Assembly: GCF_012933445.1 (NCBI RefSeq)
Contig: NZ_JABBNC010000003.1
Location: 186,001 to 250,000 of the forward strand
Direction of reading: 5' to 3'
DNA from: Actinoplanes sp. TBRC 11911
Lineage (GTDB): Bacteria; Actinomycetota; Actinomycetes; Mycobacteriales; Micromonosporaceae
Length of the DNA stretch: 64,000 nucleotides
Below are positions 8,746 to 17,016 of this stretch, one piece after another (position 1 is the stretch's first letter; every line of letters begins with the position of its first letter). The notes under the pieces were generated by a model, which was given only the letters and a program-made list of their open reading frames with translations, searched no databases and had not been told where the DNA came from. A program made the translations under genes and the position numbers.

Positions 8746-9770
8746 GAAAGCGCCTCGTCGCGCAAGCGAGCCGCGGCCTGGAGCAACGCCGCGGCCTCGG
8801 TCTGATCGTCGGCCGGCGGCAGCGTGCCGGAGGCGAGCGCGAGCACGTCCTCGACGGTCTCCACGCCGCCCAGCGCCTCACGCACCGAACGGCCCAGCGA
8901 TCCGGTCGTGCCGGCCGCCTCGGAGCGGCAGTACATCGACAGCTCGCAGGTGGACAGACACTCCGGTGCGTACCGGGCCGCCACCTCGGACAACGACGAG
9001 ATCAGCGTCGATGCGGGGAGCGCCACGTCGAACGAGACGCCCGGCGGCAGCGCGTCGATCAGCGCGGACACCGACTCCAGCCGGGAAAGCTGGCGGCGCA
9101 GCGTCGACAGCTGCTTGCGGACGTCGATGACCACCGCGACCGGGTTGAGCGAGAAGTTCTCCGGGCAGACCAGCGTCACCTCGTGGCTGACCCGCTCGTC
9201 ATCCAGCAGGCGGCGCAGCGCCAGGACGTAGACCGCCGCCTGGATGGCCGCCGCCGAGACCTTCGCGCTGTCCGCCTGGCCGTCGATGATCGCGAACGAC
9301 TTGATCTCGACGACCCGGACCTGGCCGGAGCGCTGGAACGCGATGAGATCCGGTTCGAGGTAGACGGTCTGGCCGGCCACCGGAAGGGTCAGCAGCGGAT
9401 GATCGACGAGCCCGGCGTCGCCGGCGGCCAGCAGCTCCCGCGTCCGGGCGTGCCGCGCGGTCAGCGTGTCGTCGGCGTCCGCACCCAGGTCGTCGTAGCC
9501 GGCTTTCTCCGCGGATAGGAGGGTACGCAGCATCGCGCCGCCGTCCGCCTTGAGCATCGCCTCGAACGCGTTGCCCCGGGCCAGCGCGAACCGGGACTGC
9601 CCGAAGTCGCCGGGAAAGCCGATCCGCTCGGACAGCCGCACCTTGTCGACGCCGGCCGCGTCCAGCACGGCCCGCCGGTCGCAGCCGGGGTTGCCGGTGA
9701 GCGCGGCGATGGTGCGGGCGTTGTGCCGCTTGGCCGGTGCCGGTCCGCGCAGCCGGTCGATCCGGTTCAC
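8742..9770 (-). CDS. PD-(D/E)XK nuclease, Cas4/AddB-like with Fe-S cysteines
   Basis: A 342-residue RecB-family nuclease. The catalytic core is visible as LEPDLIAFQ, followed by VRVVEIKSF (D, then E-x-K), preceded by an acidic/His-rich segment and the conserved RGNAFEAML helix. One cysteine in the N-terminal GNPGCDRR and a C-terminal C-x3-C-x5-C (CLSTCELSMYC) mirror the one-plus-three cysteines that hold the 4Fe-4S cluster in Cas4 and AddB nucleases. I start at the GTG at 9770, which overlaps the upstream stop (GTGA); the ORF is open further upstream but within the preceding gene. No cas genes or CRISPR array are present. Confidence 0.82.
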   Translation of the reverse strand: MNRIDRLRGPAPAKRHNARTIAALTGNPGCDRRAVLDAAGVDKVRLSERIGFPGDFGQSRFALARGNAFEAMLKADGGAMLRTLLSAEKAGYDDLGADADDTLTARHARTRELLAAGDAGLVDHPLLTLPVAGQTVYLEPDLIAFQRSGQVRVVEIKSFAIIDGQADSAKVSAAAIQAAVYVLALRRLLDDERVSHEVTLVCPENFSLNPVAVVIDVRKQLSTLRRQLSRLESVSALIDALPPGVSFDVALPASTLISSLSEVAARYAPECLSTCELSMYCRSEAAGTTGSLGRSVREALGGVETVEDVLALASGTLPPADDQTEAAALLQAAARLRDEALS

Positions 9771-10321
9771 GCGCCGCCTCGCTGTTGCGGAACGGCCGGT
9801 ACGCCGTACAACTGCTGGTCGGCGGGCAGCGCCTCGGCGCGCCGGACGGCGGCCTCGTGCAGCCCGGACTCGGCGGTGAGCGCCGGCTCCAGCGCGGTGA
9901 GCGCGGCACGCGCGGCTTGCGCGAGATCCAAGGATTCCACCCCATCGGGTACGCGTTGGGCCAGGGAACGCAGCAGTCTGTCCGCGGAACGAGGCGCCGA
10001 GGCACGGACGCCGGCGAACTCGGCGACCCGGACGATGGCACCGAGCTCGTCGGCACGCTGCCGGGCCGGGGTGACGACCCGGCGGTCGAGCGGCCATTCG
10101 TCCAGGGCGATCAGGCCGGCCGCCGGGGTCAGGTCGGGAGTCAGCGCCGCGCAGAAGCCGGGCGTCCGGGCGCGCAGCAGCCCGGCCAGGCCGGACATGT
10201 CCAGGTCACCGTCGAACAGCGCGGCGTGCACCGCCACCACGAGCCGGGCCGGCGCGGGCGCTCCGAGCAGCAGCAGCGCGTGGCGTGCCTGCTCGATGGT
10301 GCTCGGCAAGGTGCTACTCAA
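9767..10321 (-). CDS. Uncharacterised protein, first gene of nuclease operon
   Basis: A 184-residue, alanine/leucine-rich, probably alpha-helical protein. The TTG at 10321 is the likely start because GGAGAG lies about 11 nt upstream; the reading frame stays open to 10411. Motifs such as LVVAVHAALFDGDLD and AGLIALDEWPLDRRV are not diagnostic of a family I know. The stop overlaps the GTG of the nuclease gene, so the three genes at 7324-10321 form one coupled unit. The 152 bp to the divergent DUF427 gene must contain its promoter. Confidence 0.65.
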   Translation of the reverse strand: MSSTLPSTIEQARHALLLLGAPAPARLVVAVHAALFDGDLDMSGLAGLLRARTPGFCAALTPDLTPAAGLIALDEWPLDRRVVTPARQRADELGAIVRVAEFAGVRASAPRSADRLLRSLAQRVPDGVESLDLAQAARAALTALEPALTAESGLHEAAVRRAEALPADQQLYGVPAVPQQRGGA

Positions 10322-10473
10322 CCGGGCCGCTCTCTCCGGGGGTCCTGAACGGTCGACTCTAGATCTTCCTACAACAGGACAGCAATGTGGGGACGAGTCC
10401 GCACGTTTCACCCGGAACAGCGATTAATACTCGCATATCGGACGGCCGATGGGGAGCGCGCTACTTTCGTACT

Positions 10474-10758
10474 ATGCCGAAGGCCATCTGGAACGACGAA
10501 GTGATCGCCGAGAGCGACGACACCGTGGTGCTCGAGGGCAACTATTACTTCCCGCGGTCATCGTTACGCGAGGACGTGCTGCTGCCTTCCGATACGCACA
10601 CCGTCTGCCCGTGGAAGGGTAAGGCGTCGTATTACACGCTCAGCGCGAACGGCCACACCACTCGCGACGCGGTCTGGTATTACCCGGAGCCGAAGCCGGA
10701 TGCCAAGGCCGTCATCGACCGGGTCGCCTTCTGGAAGGGCGTCCGCATCGAGGCCTGA
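10474..10758 (+). CDS. DUF427 family protein
   Basis: A 94-residue single-domain protein of the DUF427 family. MPKAIWNDEVIAESDDT, NYYFPRSSL, CPWKGKASYY and DAVWYYPEPKPDA match the conserved core. These small beta-rich proteins are common in Actinobacteria; no biochemical role is assigned. The ATG at 10474 begins the conserved domain. It is divergent from the nuclease operon and convergent with the next small operon. Confidence 0.9.
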   Translation: MPKAIWNDEVIAESDDTVVLEGNYYFPRSSLREDVLLPSDTHTVCPWKGKASYYTLSANGHTTRDAVWYYPEPKPDAKAVIDRVAFWKGVRIEA

Positions 10759-10774
10759 CCGCCCGACGGCCCGC

Positions 10775-11170
10775 TCACGCGTAGCGCGGGTGGGCCTCCT
10801 CGATCGAAGCGACCTCCAGATATTTCAGAAACTTCTCCTGCTCGGACACGTCGAGCGCGCCGAAGGCCTCGTACGCCGAGGCCCGCGCATGTTCCGTGCC
10901 GCCCGCCAGCAGGGCGATGATCGCCGACCAGGCGAGTGACACGGGGTCGAAGACCCGGGCGTTGCGCAGCGAGCTGAGCCGGCTCAGCATGGCCACCTTC
11001 GTCGCGGCGTCGTCGTCGGTCGCGATGCGGTCGGAGAGCTCGAACAAGGCCCGGCCCCGGTACGGGTGCTCGGCCTCGATCAAGCGGGTGAGCTCGGCGT
11101 TCGTCATCGAATCGACGGCCGGAGCCGGTCCGCGGCGGGGCAGCGGCGGCGGGGTCTTCTCAGCGGCCAC
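10775..11170 (-). CDS. Small hypothetical alpha-helical protein
   Basis: A 131-residue protein. After a proline-rich N terminus (about 20 residues), it is predicted all-helical, with repeats reminiscent of ARM/HEAT-type helices (NAELTRLIEAEHPYRGRALF and YEAFGALDVSEQEKFLKYLE). The ATG overlaps the end of the small upstream gene by 11 nt, which suggests co-translation. No family is recognised. Third-position GC agrees with real coding. Confidence 0.65.
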   Translation of the reverse strand: MAAEKTPPPLPRRGPAPAVDSMTNAELTRLIEAEHPYRGRALFELSDRIATDDDAATKVAMLSRLSSLRNARVFDPVSLAWSAIIALLAGGTEHARASAYEAFGALDVSEQEKFLKYLEVASIEEAHPRYA

Positions 11171-11345
11171 GGCTGTCTCGCCCGCTCTCGAAACCGTGAC
11201 CCGGTGACTGCTGCGGCAGGGTCGGCGTGTTCTGAAAAGTCGGGAATGGGATCACCGGTAAGGACGGTTCCGGCACTCCGGTGTCGTTGCCGTTCGGCAC
11301 GGAGGCCAGCGACTCCAGTCGATCCCCGAGATTTCCATCGGGCAC
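11160..11345 (-). CDS. Possible 61-residue hypothetical protein
   Basis: GTG start at 11345 with a very good GGAGGA ribosome site 7 nt upstream. The 61-residue product is rich in proline, glycine and asparagine (PNGNDTGVPEPSLPVIPFPT), with no transmembrane segment. It overlaps the start of the 131-residue gene by 11 nt, as expected for a coupled pair. The main alternative is an untranslated leader. The 251 bp upstream, to 11596, hold no other gene. Confidence 0.5.
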   Translation of the reverse strand: MPDGNLGDRLESLASVPNGNDTGVPEPSLPVIPFPTFQNTPTLPQQSPGHGFESGRDSRGR

Positions 11346-11596
11346 AGTTTCGTCCTCCGTTTGCCGACTTCGCACCTGTTTGCAACCTATGAGATCACGG
11401 TCGCGCAACATCCGTCCGGACGCCCCCACGGATCACCGTATCCGTCACTCGACACATTGACCTGCTTGCCCGACCAAAGTCGCCACCAAAGCGGCCGGAG
11501 TCGTTGGCGAGGGCGACAAACAACACCGCGATGAACTCCGATGATCTTTCACCCGTTTCGTCCGGGGACGGAGACACGCGGTGCGAAAGGTGAAAG

Positions 11597-12823
11597 ATGA
11601 CGGAGAACCGTACGGCGTACATCATCGGAGCCTCGATCGCCGGCCTGCTCGCGGCGGCCGCGCTGAGCGACCGGTTCGGCCGCGTGGTGCTGCTCGAACG
11701 CGACGATCTCGCCGACGACGAGCGGGGCCGCCGCGGCGTGCCGCAGTCCCGCCACATCCACGGACTGCTGAGCCGGGGCCTGGACGCCATGGAGACGTTA
11801 CTGCCCGGTCTGACCGGCGAGGTGGAAAAGGACGGAGCCCCGACCGGCGACATTCTCGAGGACTATCAGTGGCTGGCCGACGGGCACCCGCTGCCTCGCG
11901 TGCCGAGCGGACTCCGCGCGCTGTCCGCGACCCGCCCGTTTCTGGAGCGCCACATTCGGACCCGGGTCGCCGCGCTGCCCGGCGTCGAGTTCCGCACCGC
12001 ACGCACGGTCACCGGGCTGATCGCCGCGCCGGACGGGCGGATCACCGGGGTAGCGACCGACGCGGGTGACCTGACCGGCGCCGACCTGGTGGTAGACGCG
12101 TCCGGCCGCGGCTCGCGATCGCGCCGGTGGCTCGCCGACCTCGGCTACCCGGAGGTGGAGGTGGAGAACCTGGACATCGGTCTCACCTTCGTCTCGCGCT
12201 ACTTCACTGCGGAGGGCCAGGACCTCGGCGCGCCGCTGGGCACGCTGAGCGGCGCGTACCCCGAGCAGCCGTACGGGATGAACGTGGCCCGGGTGGAGAA
12301 CGGGATGGTCCAGCTGACGATCTCGTGCATCGCGGGGTCGCCGCCGCCGAGGGACCACGATGAGATGGTGGCGCTCGCCGAGCGGCTGGAAGCCGATGTC
12401 GCGCTGCCGCTGCTGCGGACGGCCGAGCCGCTGAGCGCGATCACCTCGATGAGGTTCCCGCGCGAGCAGCGGGTGCGGTTCGACCGGATGGACCGGTTCC
12501 CGGACGGGTTCCTGGCGGTCGGCGACGCGGTCTGCTCGTTCAACCCGACCTTCGGACAGGGCATGACCTTGGCCGGGTTGCAGGCGCTGCTGCTGCGCGA
12601 GCGGGTGGACGTGGGGTTCCTGGCCGAGTCCGCCAAGCTCGCCGACGTGCCGTGGGCGATGGTGTCGAGCAACGACCGCCGGTACGGCCCGGACGCCGTG
12701 CCGGACCCGTACACGAAAAGGCTTCGTGCGGCCCTGCCCGGCAGTCCGGACCTGGCGAAGATCTACCTCAGCGTGGCGAACCTGGTGCTGCCGCCGAGCG
12801 CGCTGCGCGAAGCGTTCGCCTAG
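11597..12823 (+). CDS. FAD-dependent monooxygenase / geranylgeranyl-reductase-like oxidoreductase
   Basis: A 408-residue flavoprotein. The Rossmann FAD-binding motif IIGASIAGLLAAAAL is at residues ~9-23, and the second FAD motif GDAVCSFNPTFGQGMT lies near 310, as in p-hydroxybenzoate hydroxylase-type enzymes. In between, LVVDASGRGSRSRRWL is the conserved DG-type region. The substrate is unknown. It is convergent with the MFS gene (4-nt overlap of the ends). A link to small-molecule modification plus export is possible, but no other biosynthetic genes are present. Confidence 0.83.
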   Translation: MTENRTAYIIGASIAGLLAAAALSDRFGRVVLLERDDLADDERGRRGVPQSRHIHGLLSRGLDAMETLLPGLTGEVEKDGAPTGDILEDYQWLADGHPLPRVPSGLRALSATRPFLERHIRTRVAALPGVEFRTARTVTGLIAAPDGRITGVATDAGDLTGADLVVDASGRGSRSRRWLADLGYPEVEVENLDIGLTFVSRYFTAEGQDLGAPLGTLSGAYPEQPYGMNVARVENGMVQLTISCIAGSPPPRDHDEMVALAERLEADVALPLLRTAEPLSAITSMRFPREQRVRFDRMDRFPDGFLAVGDAVCSFNPTFGQGMTLAGLQALLLRERVDVGFLAESAKLADVPWAMVSSNDRRYGPDAVPDPYTKRLRAALPGSPDLAKIYLSVANLVLPPSALREAFA

Positions 12824-14130
12824 GCCTTCGCCGGCACCGCCAGCCCGATCCCGGGCGCGATCGGCTTGAGCTTGCCGCCGGCGAAGAGCATCAGGCTCAG
12901 GATGCTGGCGAACACCGCCAGGCCACCGGCGACATACCAGGCCACCGTGTACGCGCCGAGCTGGTCCCGGACCAGGCCGGCGCCGGTGGCCGCGATCGCC
13001 GCGCCGAACTGGTGCGACGCGAAGACCCACCCGAACACGACCGGTCCGGACGCCCCGAAATACTCCCGGCACAGCGTCACGGTCGGTGGCACGGTCGCCA
13101 CCCAGTCCAGCCCGTAGAACAGGATGAACAGCACCATGCTCGGGTGCGCCGACGCCGCGAACAGCGACGGCAGCACGAGCAGCGACATGCCGCGCAGGAA
13201 GTAATACCCACCTAGCAGGATCCGGCTGTCCACCCGGTCGGTGAGCCACCCGGACGCGATGGTGCCGGCGATGTCGAACAGCCCGACCAGCGCGAGCAGG
13301 CTCGCCGCCGTGGTCTCCGGCATGCCGTGGTCGTGCGCGGCCGGGATGAAGTGCGTGCCGACCAGCCCGTTCGTGGTCGCGCCGCAGATCGCGAAGCCGC
13401 CCGCGAGCAGCCAGAACGCCCGGGTCTTGGCGGCGTCCCGCAGCGCGCGCAGGGCGATCCGGGCGGCGCCGTGCGGGGCGATCGGCTTCGGCTCCTCGAA
13501 CGAACCGCCATAGGCACCGATGCCGAGATGCGCCGGGTGGTCCTTGAGGAACCACCAGACCAGCGGCACCACCAGCAGCGCCGCGGCGGACACGGTGAGC
13601 GCGGCGACGCGCCAGCCGTGGCCGGAGGTGAGCGAGGCCAGCACCGGCAGGAAGATCAAATTGCCGGCCGCACCGCCCGCGGTCAGCACGCCGGTGACCA
13701 GGCCGCGCTGCTTGACGAACCAGCGACCGGCGATGACCGCGACGAAGCCGAGCGCCATCGAGCCGGTGCCGAGCCCGACCAGGACGCCCCAGAAGAGCAC
13801 GAGCTGCCAGCTGGCCCGCATGAAGACGGTCAGCCCGGAGCCGGCCGACACCAGCACGAGAGCGGCCATCACCACGCGCCGGATGCCGAAGCGTTCCATC
13901 AGCGCGGCGGCGAAGGGCGCGGTGAGGCCGTAGAGCAGCAGGTTGACCGAGACGGCTGCGGAGATCGTGCCGAGCGACCAGCCGAACTCGTCGTGCAGCG
14001 GCCGGATCATCACGGACGGGGTAGCGCGGAACCCGGCGGCGCCGACCAGCGCCACGAAGGCGACGGCGGCCACGAACCAGGCCGGATGGATGCGGTAGGA
14101 CTTCGTCACGTGATCGATTGTGGTAAACAT
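12820..14130 (-). CDS. MFS transporter (monocarboxylate/oxalate-formate antiporter type)
   Basis: A 436-residue inner-membrane transporter with about 12 hydrophobic segments. The layout is typical: VMIRPLHDEFGWSLGTISAA before TM2, the signature GLTAPFAAALMERFGIRRV between TM2 and TM3, and a central loop rich in basic residues near 220-235. The closest general type is the oxalate/formate or monocarboxylate MFS family; the substrate cannot be named. It is divergent from a GlxA-type regulator, which probably controls it. Confidence 0.85.
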   Translation of the reverse strand: MFTTIDHVTKSYRIHPAWFVAAVAFVALVGAAGFRATPSVMIRPLHDEFGWSLGTISAAVSVNLLLYGLTAPFAAALMERFGIRRVVMAALVLVSAGSGLTVFMRASWQLVLFWGVLVGLGTGSMALGFVAVIAGRWFVKQRGLVTGVLTAGGAAGNLIFLPVLASLTSGHGWRVAALTVSAAALLVVPLVWWFLKDHPAHLGIGAYGGSFEEPKPIAPHGAARIALRALRDAAKTRAFWLLAGGFAICGATTNGLVGTHFIPAAHDHGMPETTAASLLALVGLFDIAGTIASGWLTDRVDSRILLGGYYFLRGMSLLVLPSLFAASAHPSMVLFILFYGLDWVATVPPTVTLCREYFGASGPVVFGWVFASHQFGAAIAATGAGLVRDQLGAYTVAWYVAGGLAVFASILSLMLFAGGKLKPIAPGIGLAVPAKA

Positions 14131-14180
14131 CGGCCGTGCGGACGAGTGGCCGGGAGGCCATCGTGCGCAAGAATCGGGCC

Positions 14181-15155
14181 ATGCGTCCTCATCAGATCGC
14201 GGTGCTCGCTCTCGACGGTGTGGTGGCGTTCGACGTGGGTTCGGCAGTGCAGGTCTTCACCGCCGCCCGCCGCGCCGACAAGGAGTCGCTCTACGAGGTG
14301 CGCGTCTGCGGCGAGGGTCCGGTCCGTTCCGAGGGCGGCTTCACTGTGACGCCCGATTTCGGCCTGGACGCCTTGCAGACCGCGGACACCGTGATCGTCG
14401 CCGGGATCCACTTCGGCGGCCCGGTCACCGATGGCACCTTGCCGGGAAATATCCGGCAGGCCCTCCATAAGGCATATAACCGAAATGCCAGGATTATCTC
14501 TATCTGTACGGGCGCGTCCGTGCTCGCGGCCGCGGGCATGCTCGACGGCCGCACCGCGGCGACCCACTGGGCCTGGGCCAACCGCATCGGCTCGCTCTAC
14601 CCGCGGGTGAACTGGAACTTCGACGTCCTGTTCGTCGACGACGGCGACATCCTCACCTCGGCCGGCGTCGGCGCCGGCGTCGACCTGTGCCTGCACATCG
14701 TGCGCGGCGACCACGGCACCGAGGTGGCCAACCGGGCGGCCCGCCGCTGCGTGGTGCCCCCGTGGCGGGACGGCGGCCAGGCGCAGTACATCGAACGCCC
14801 GATCCCGCACGCCGGCGGCACCGGCACCGCACCCACCCGGGCCTGGACCCTCGACCGGATCGCCGAGCCGGTCAGCCTGGAGGAGATGGCCGCGCACGCC
14901 CGGATGAGCATCCGCACGTTCACCCGCCGCTTCCGGGACGAGACCGGGATGAGCCCGCGGCAGTGGCTGCTCAGCCAGCGCGTCGCGCACGCCCAGCTGC
15001 TGCTCGAATCGACCGACCTGGGGATCGAGACGGTCGCGCGGCGCTCCGGGCTGGGCAGCGCCACCGCGTTGCGCCAGCACATGCAAGCGGCGATCGGGGT
15101 GGCACCGAGTACCTATCGGCGAACTTTCCGGCATCCGGTGCAGTCCGCGTCATAA
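14181..15155 (+). CDS. GlxA-family AraC-type transcriptional regulator
   Basis: A 324-residue regulator with an N-terminal DJ-1/PfpI-like domain (residues ~1-175, with ISICTGASVLAAAG carrying the nucleophile-elbow cysteine) and a C-terminal AraC double helix-turn-helix (~225-320: MSIRTFTRRFRDETGMSPRQ, then GIETVARRSGLGSATALRQH). The ATG at 14181 starts at the conserved HQIAVLALDGV; a GTG at 14163 is an alternative. The 50-bp divergent spacer to the MFS gene is the likely operator region. Confidence 0.9.
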   Translation: MRPHQIAVLALDGVVAFDVGSAVQVFTAARRADKESLYEVRVCGEGPVRSEGGFTVTPDFGLDALQTADTVIVAGIHFGGPVTDGTLPGNIRQALHKAYNRNARIISICTGASVLAAAGMLDGRTAATHWAWANRIGSLYPRVNWNFDVLFVDDGDILTSAGVGAGVDLCLHIVRGDHGTEVANRAARRCVVPPWRDGGQAQYIERPIPHAGGTGTAPTRAWTLDRIAEPVSLEEMAAHARMSIRTFTRRFRDETGMSPRQWLLSQRVAHAQLLLESTDLGIETVARRSGLGSATALRQHMQAAIGVAPSTYRRTFRHPVQSAS

Positions 15156-15239
15156 CGTGTAAGGGCGGTCAGAACTCAGCTTGCCGCGCAGACGTCCGAT
15201 GAGACGGTGCAAGCTGTAGCCGCCGCGACCGAGGATGAC

Positions 15240-16907
15240 ATGGACCAGACTTTCCGCCCGCTGCTCGACGCGCTCAAGCAGATCGGCGTCGATCCGCTTG
15301 CCGTGGACGCGGCGGCGGACGAGGCGCAGCGCAGCGGCCGGTCGGTGCGCGCGGTCCTGATCAACGACCAGGTCGTCACCGAGGAACAGTTGACCACGGC
15401 GGCCGCCACGGCGTTCGGGATCAACACGATCGACCTGGCCAGTTTCACGCCGGACCCGGTCGCACTCAAGCGCATCCCGTTGTCCGTGGTGCTGCGTCAT
15501 CGCGTACTCGGGCTGGCGTTGTCCGACGGTGAGCTGACGGTCGGCGTGACCGACCCGGGCGACGTGGTGGCGCTGGACGACGTGCGCGCCGCGACCGGAT
15601 TGAACCTGCGCCCGGTGGTGGTGGCCCGCAGCGAGGTCCGGCGGATCATCGAGAAGCTCCAGCGCGAGTCCAGCGACCTGGCCGACTTCGCCGACGAGGA
15701 ACTCGACGACCAGTCCGCGATGGCCGCGCAGGCGACCAGCTCGGACGACGCGCCGATCGTGCGGTACGTGAACAACCTGATCGAGCAGGCGGTCATGAAC
15801 CGGGCCTCGGACCTGCACCTCGAGCCGATGGAAGACGACATGCGGGTCCGGTACCGGATCGACGGCGTGTTGCACGAGGTGGACGTGGTGCCGCGCGGCG
15901 TGATGTCCGCGCTGCTGTCCCGCATCAAGATCATGTCGGGCGTCGACATCACCGAGAAGCGGGTGCCGCAGAACGGCCGTATCACCGCGATGATCCGGGA
16001 CCGGACCGTCGACCTGCGCACCGCCACGCTGCCCACCGTGTGGGGCGAGAAGATCGTGCTCCGCGTCCTGGACACCGGCGGCATCGACCTGGACATGAAC
16101 AAGCTGGGCTTCTCCCAGCACAACCTCGACCGCTTCGCGGCCTCCTTCGGCAAGCCGCACGGCATGGTCCTGGTCACCGGCCCCACCGGCTCGGGCAAAT
16201 CCACCACCCTGTACGCCACGCTGGGCCGGATCAGCAAGCCGGAGATCAACGTGATCACCGTGGAGGACCCGGTCGAGTACCGCCTGCGCGGGATCAACCA
16301 GGTGCAGGTCAACGCCAAGGCCGGCCTGACGTTCGCGGCGGTGCTGCCGGCCATCCTGCGCTCCGACCCGGACGTGGTGCTGATCGGCGAGATCCGCGAC
16401 GGCAACACCGCCCAGATCGCGGTCGAGGCCTCGCTCACCGGTCACCTCGTGCTCTCCACGCTGCACACCAACGACGCGCCCGGCGCGGTCACCCGGCTCA
16501 CCGAGATGGGTATCGAGCCGTTCCTGGTGGGCTCGTCGCTGGACTGCGTGCTGGCCCAGCGGCTCTCCCGGCGGCTGTGCGACTGGTGCAAGGAGGCGTA
16601 CCTGCCGACCGAGGAGGAGCTGATCGGCGCGCGCTGGCCGTTCGAGGACCTCGCCGTGCCGGAGGTGCTCTACCGCCCGGTCGGGTGCCGCAACTGCGCG
16701 AACACCGGCTATCGCGGCCGGATGGCGATCCACGAGGTGATGCCGATCTCGCCGGAGATCGAGTCGCTGACGATCCGCCGGGCCGCGGCCGGCGAGATCC
16801 GCGAGGTCGCGCTCGACCAGGGCATGTACGAACTGCGGGCGGACGGTCTCGCCAAGGCGGCCGGCGGGTTGACCTCGGTGCGCGAGATCTCGCGCGTGGC
16901 GGTCTAG
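15240..16907 (+). CDS. pilB: Type IV pilus assembly ATPase PilB
   Basis: A 555-residue secretion/extension ATPase of the GspE/PilB family that powers pilus extension at the cytoplasmic face. The N-terminal MshEN-like domain spans ~1-150. The Walker A GPTGSGKST is near 314, the Asp box is VITVEDPVEYRL, the Walker B is DPDVVLIGEIRD, the His box is TGHLVLSTLHTNDA, and a zinc tetracysteine is formed by CDWC and CRNC. I use the ATG at 15240 (GAGG upstream); a GTG at 15207 would add 11 residues. It is the first gene of the eight-gene pilus operon. Confidence 0.95.
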   Translation: MDQTFRPLLDALKQIGVDPLAVDAAADEAQRSGRSVRAVLINDQVVTEEQLTTAAATAFGINTIDLASFTPDPVALKRIPLSVVLRHRVLGLALSDGELTVGVTDPGDVVALDDVRAATGLNLRPVVVARSEVRRIIEKLQRESSDLADFADEELDDQSAMAAQATSSDDAPIVRYVNNLIEQAVMNRASDLHLEPMEDDMRVRYRIDGVLHEVDVVPRGVMSALLSRIKIMSGVDITEKRVPQNGRITAMIRDRTVDLRTATLPTVWGEKIVLRVLDTGGIDLDMNKLGFSQHNLDRFAASFGKPHGMVLVTGPTGSGKSTTLYATLGRISKPEINVITVEDPVEYRLRGINQVQVNAKAGLTFAAVLPAILRSDPDVVLIGEIRDGNTAQIAVEASLTGHLVLSTLHTNDAPGAVTRLTEMGIEPFLVGSSLDCVLAQRLSRRLCDWCKEAYLPTEEELIGARWPFEDLAVPEVLYRPVGCRNCANTGYRGRMAIHEVMPISPEIESLTIRRAAAGEIREVALDQGMYELRADGLAKAAGGLTSVREISRVAV

Positions 16908-17016
16908 CCTAGCCCGCTCGTGGGCGATTCGCCCCAATCTCCCGGAATAGCTCCTAAACCCGCCTCCGGCAGTGCCGAATTTAGGTGTCGCCAAAGTCGC
17001 GACCAGGAGATTGCCG

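Noticed and set aside
8742..9770. Cas4 of a CRISPR-Cas locus
   Set aside because: No cas1, cas2, effector or repeats are nearby; only the nuclease fold and cysteines resemble Cas4.
11597..15155. Natural-product gene cluster (monooxygenase, MFS, regulator)
   Set aside because: No scaffold-forming synthase, cyclase or tailoring set is present in the flanks.
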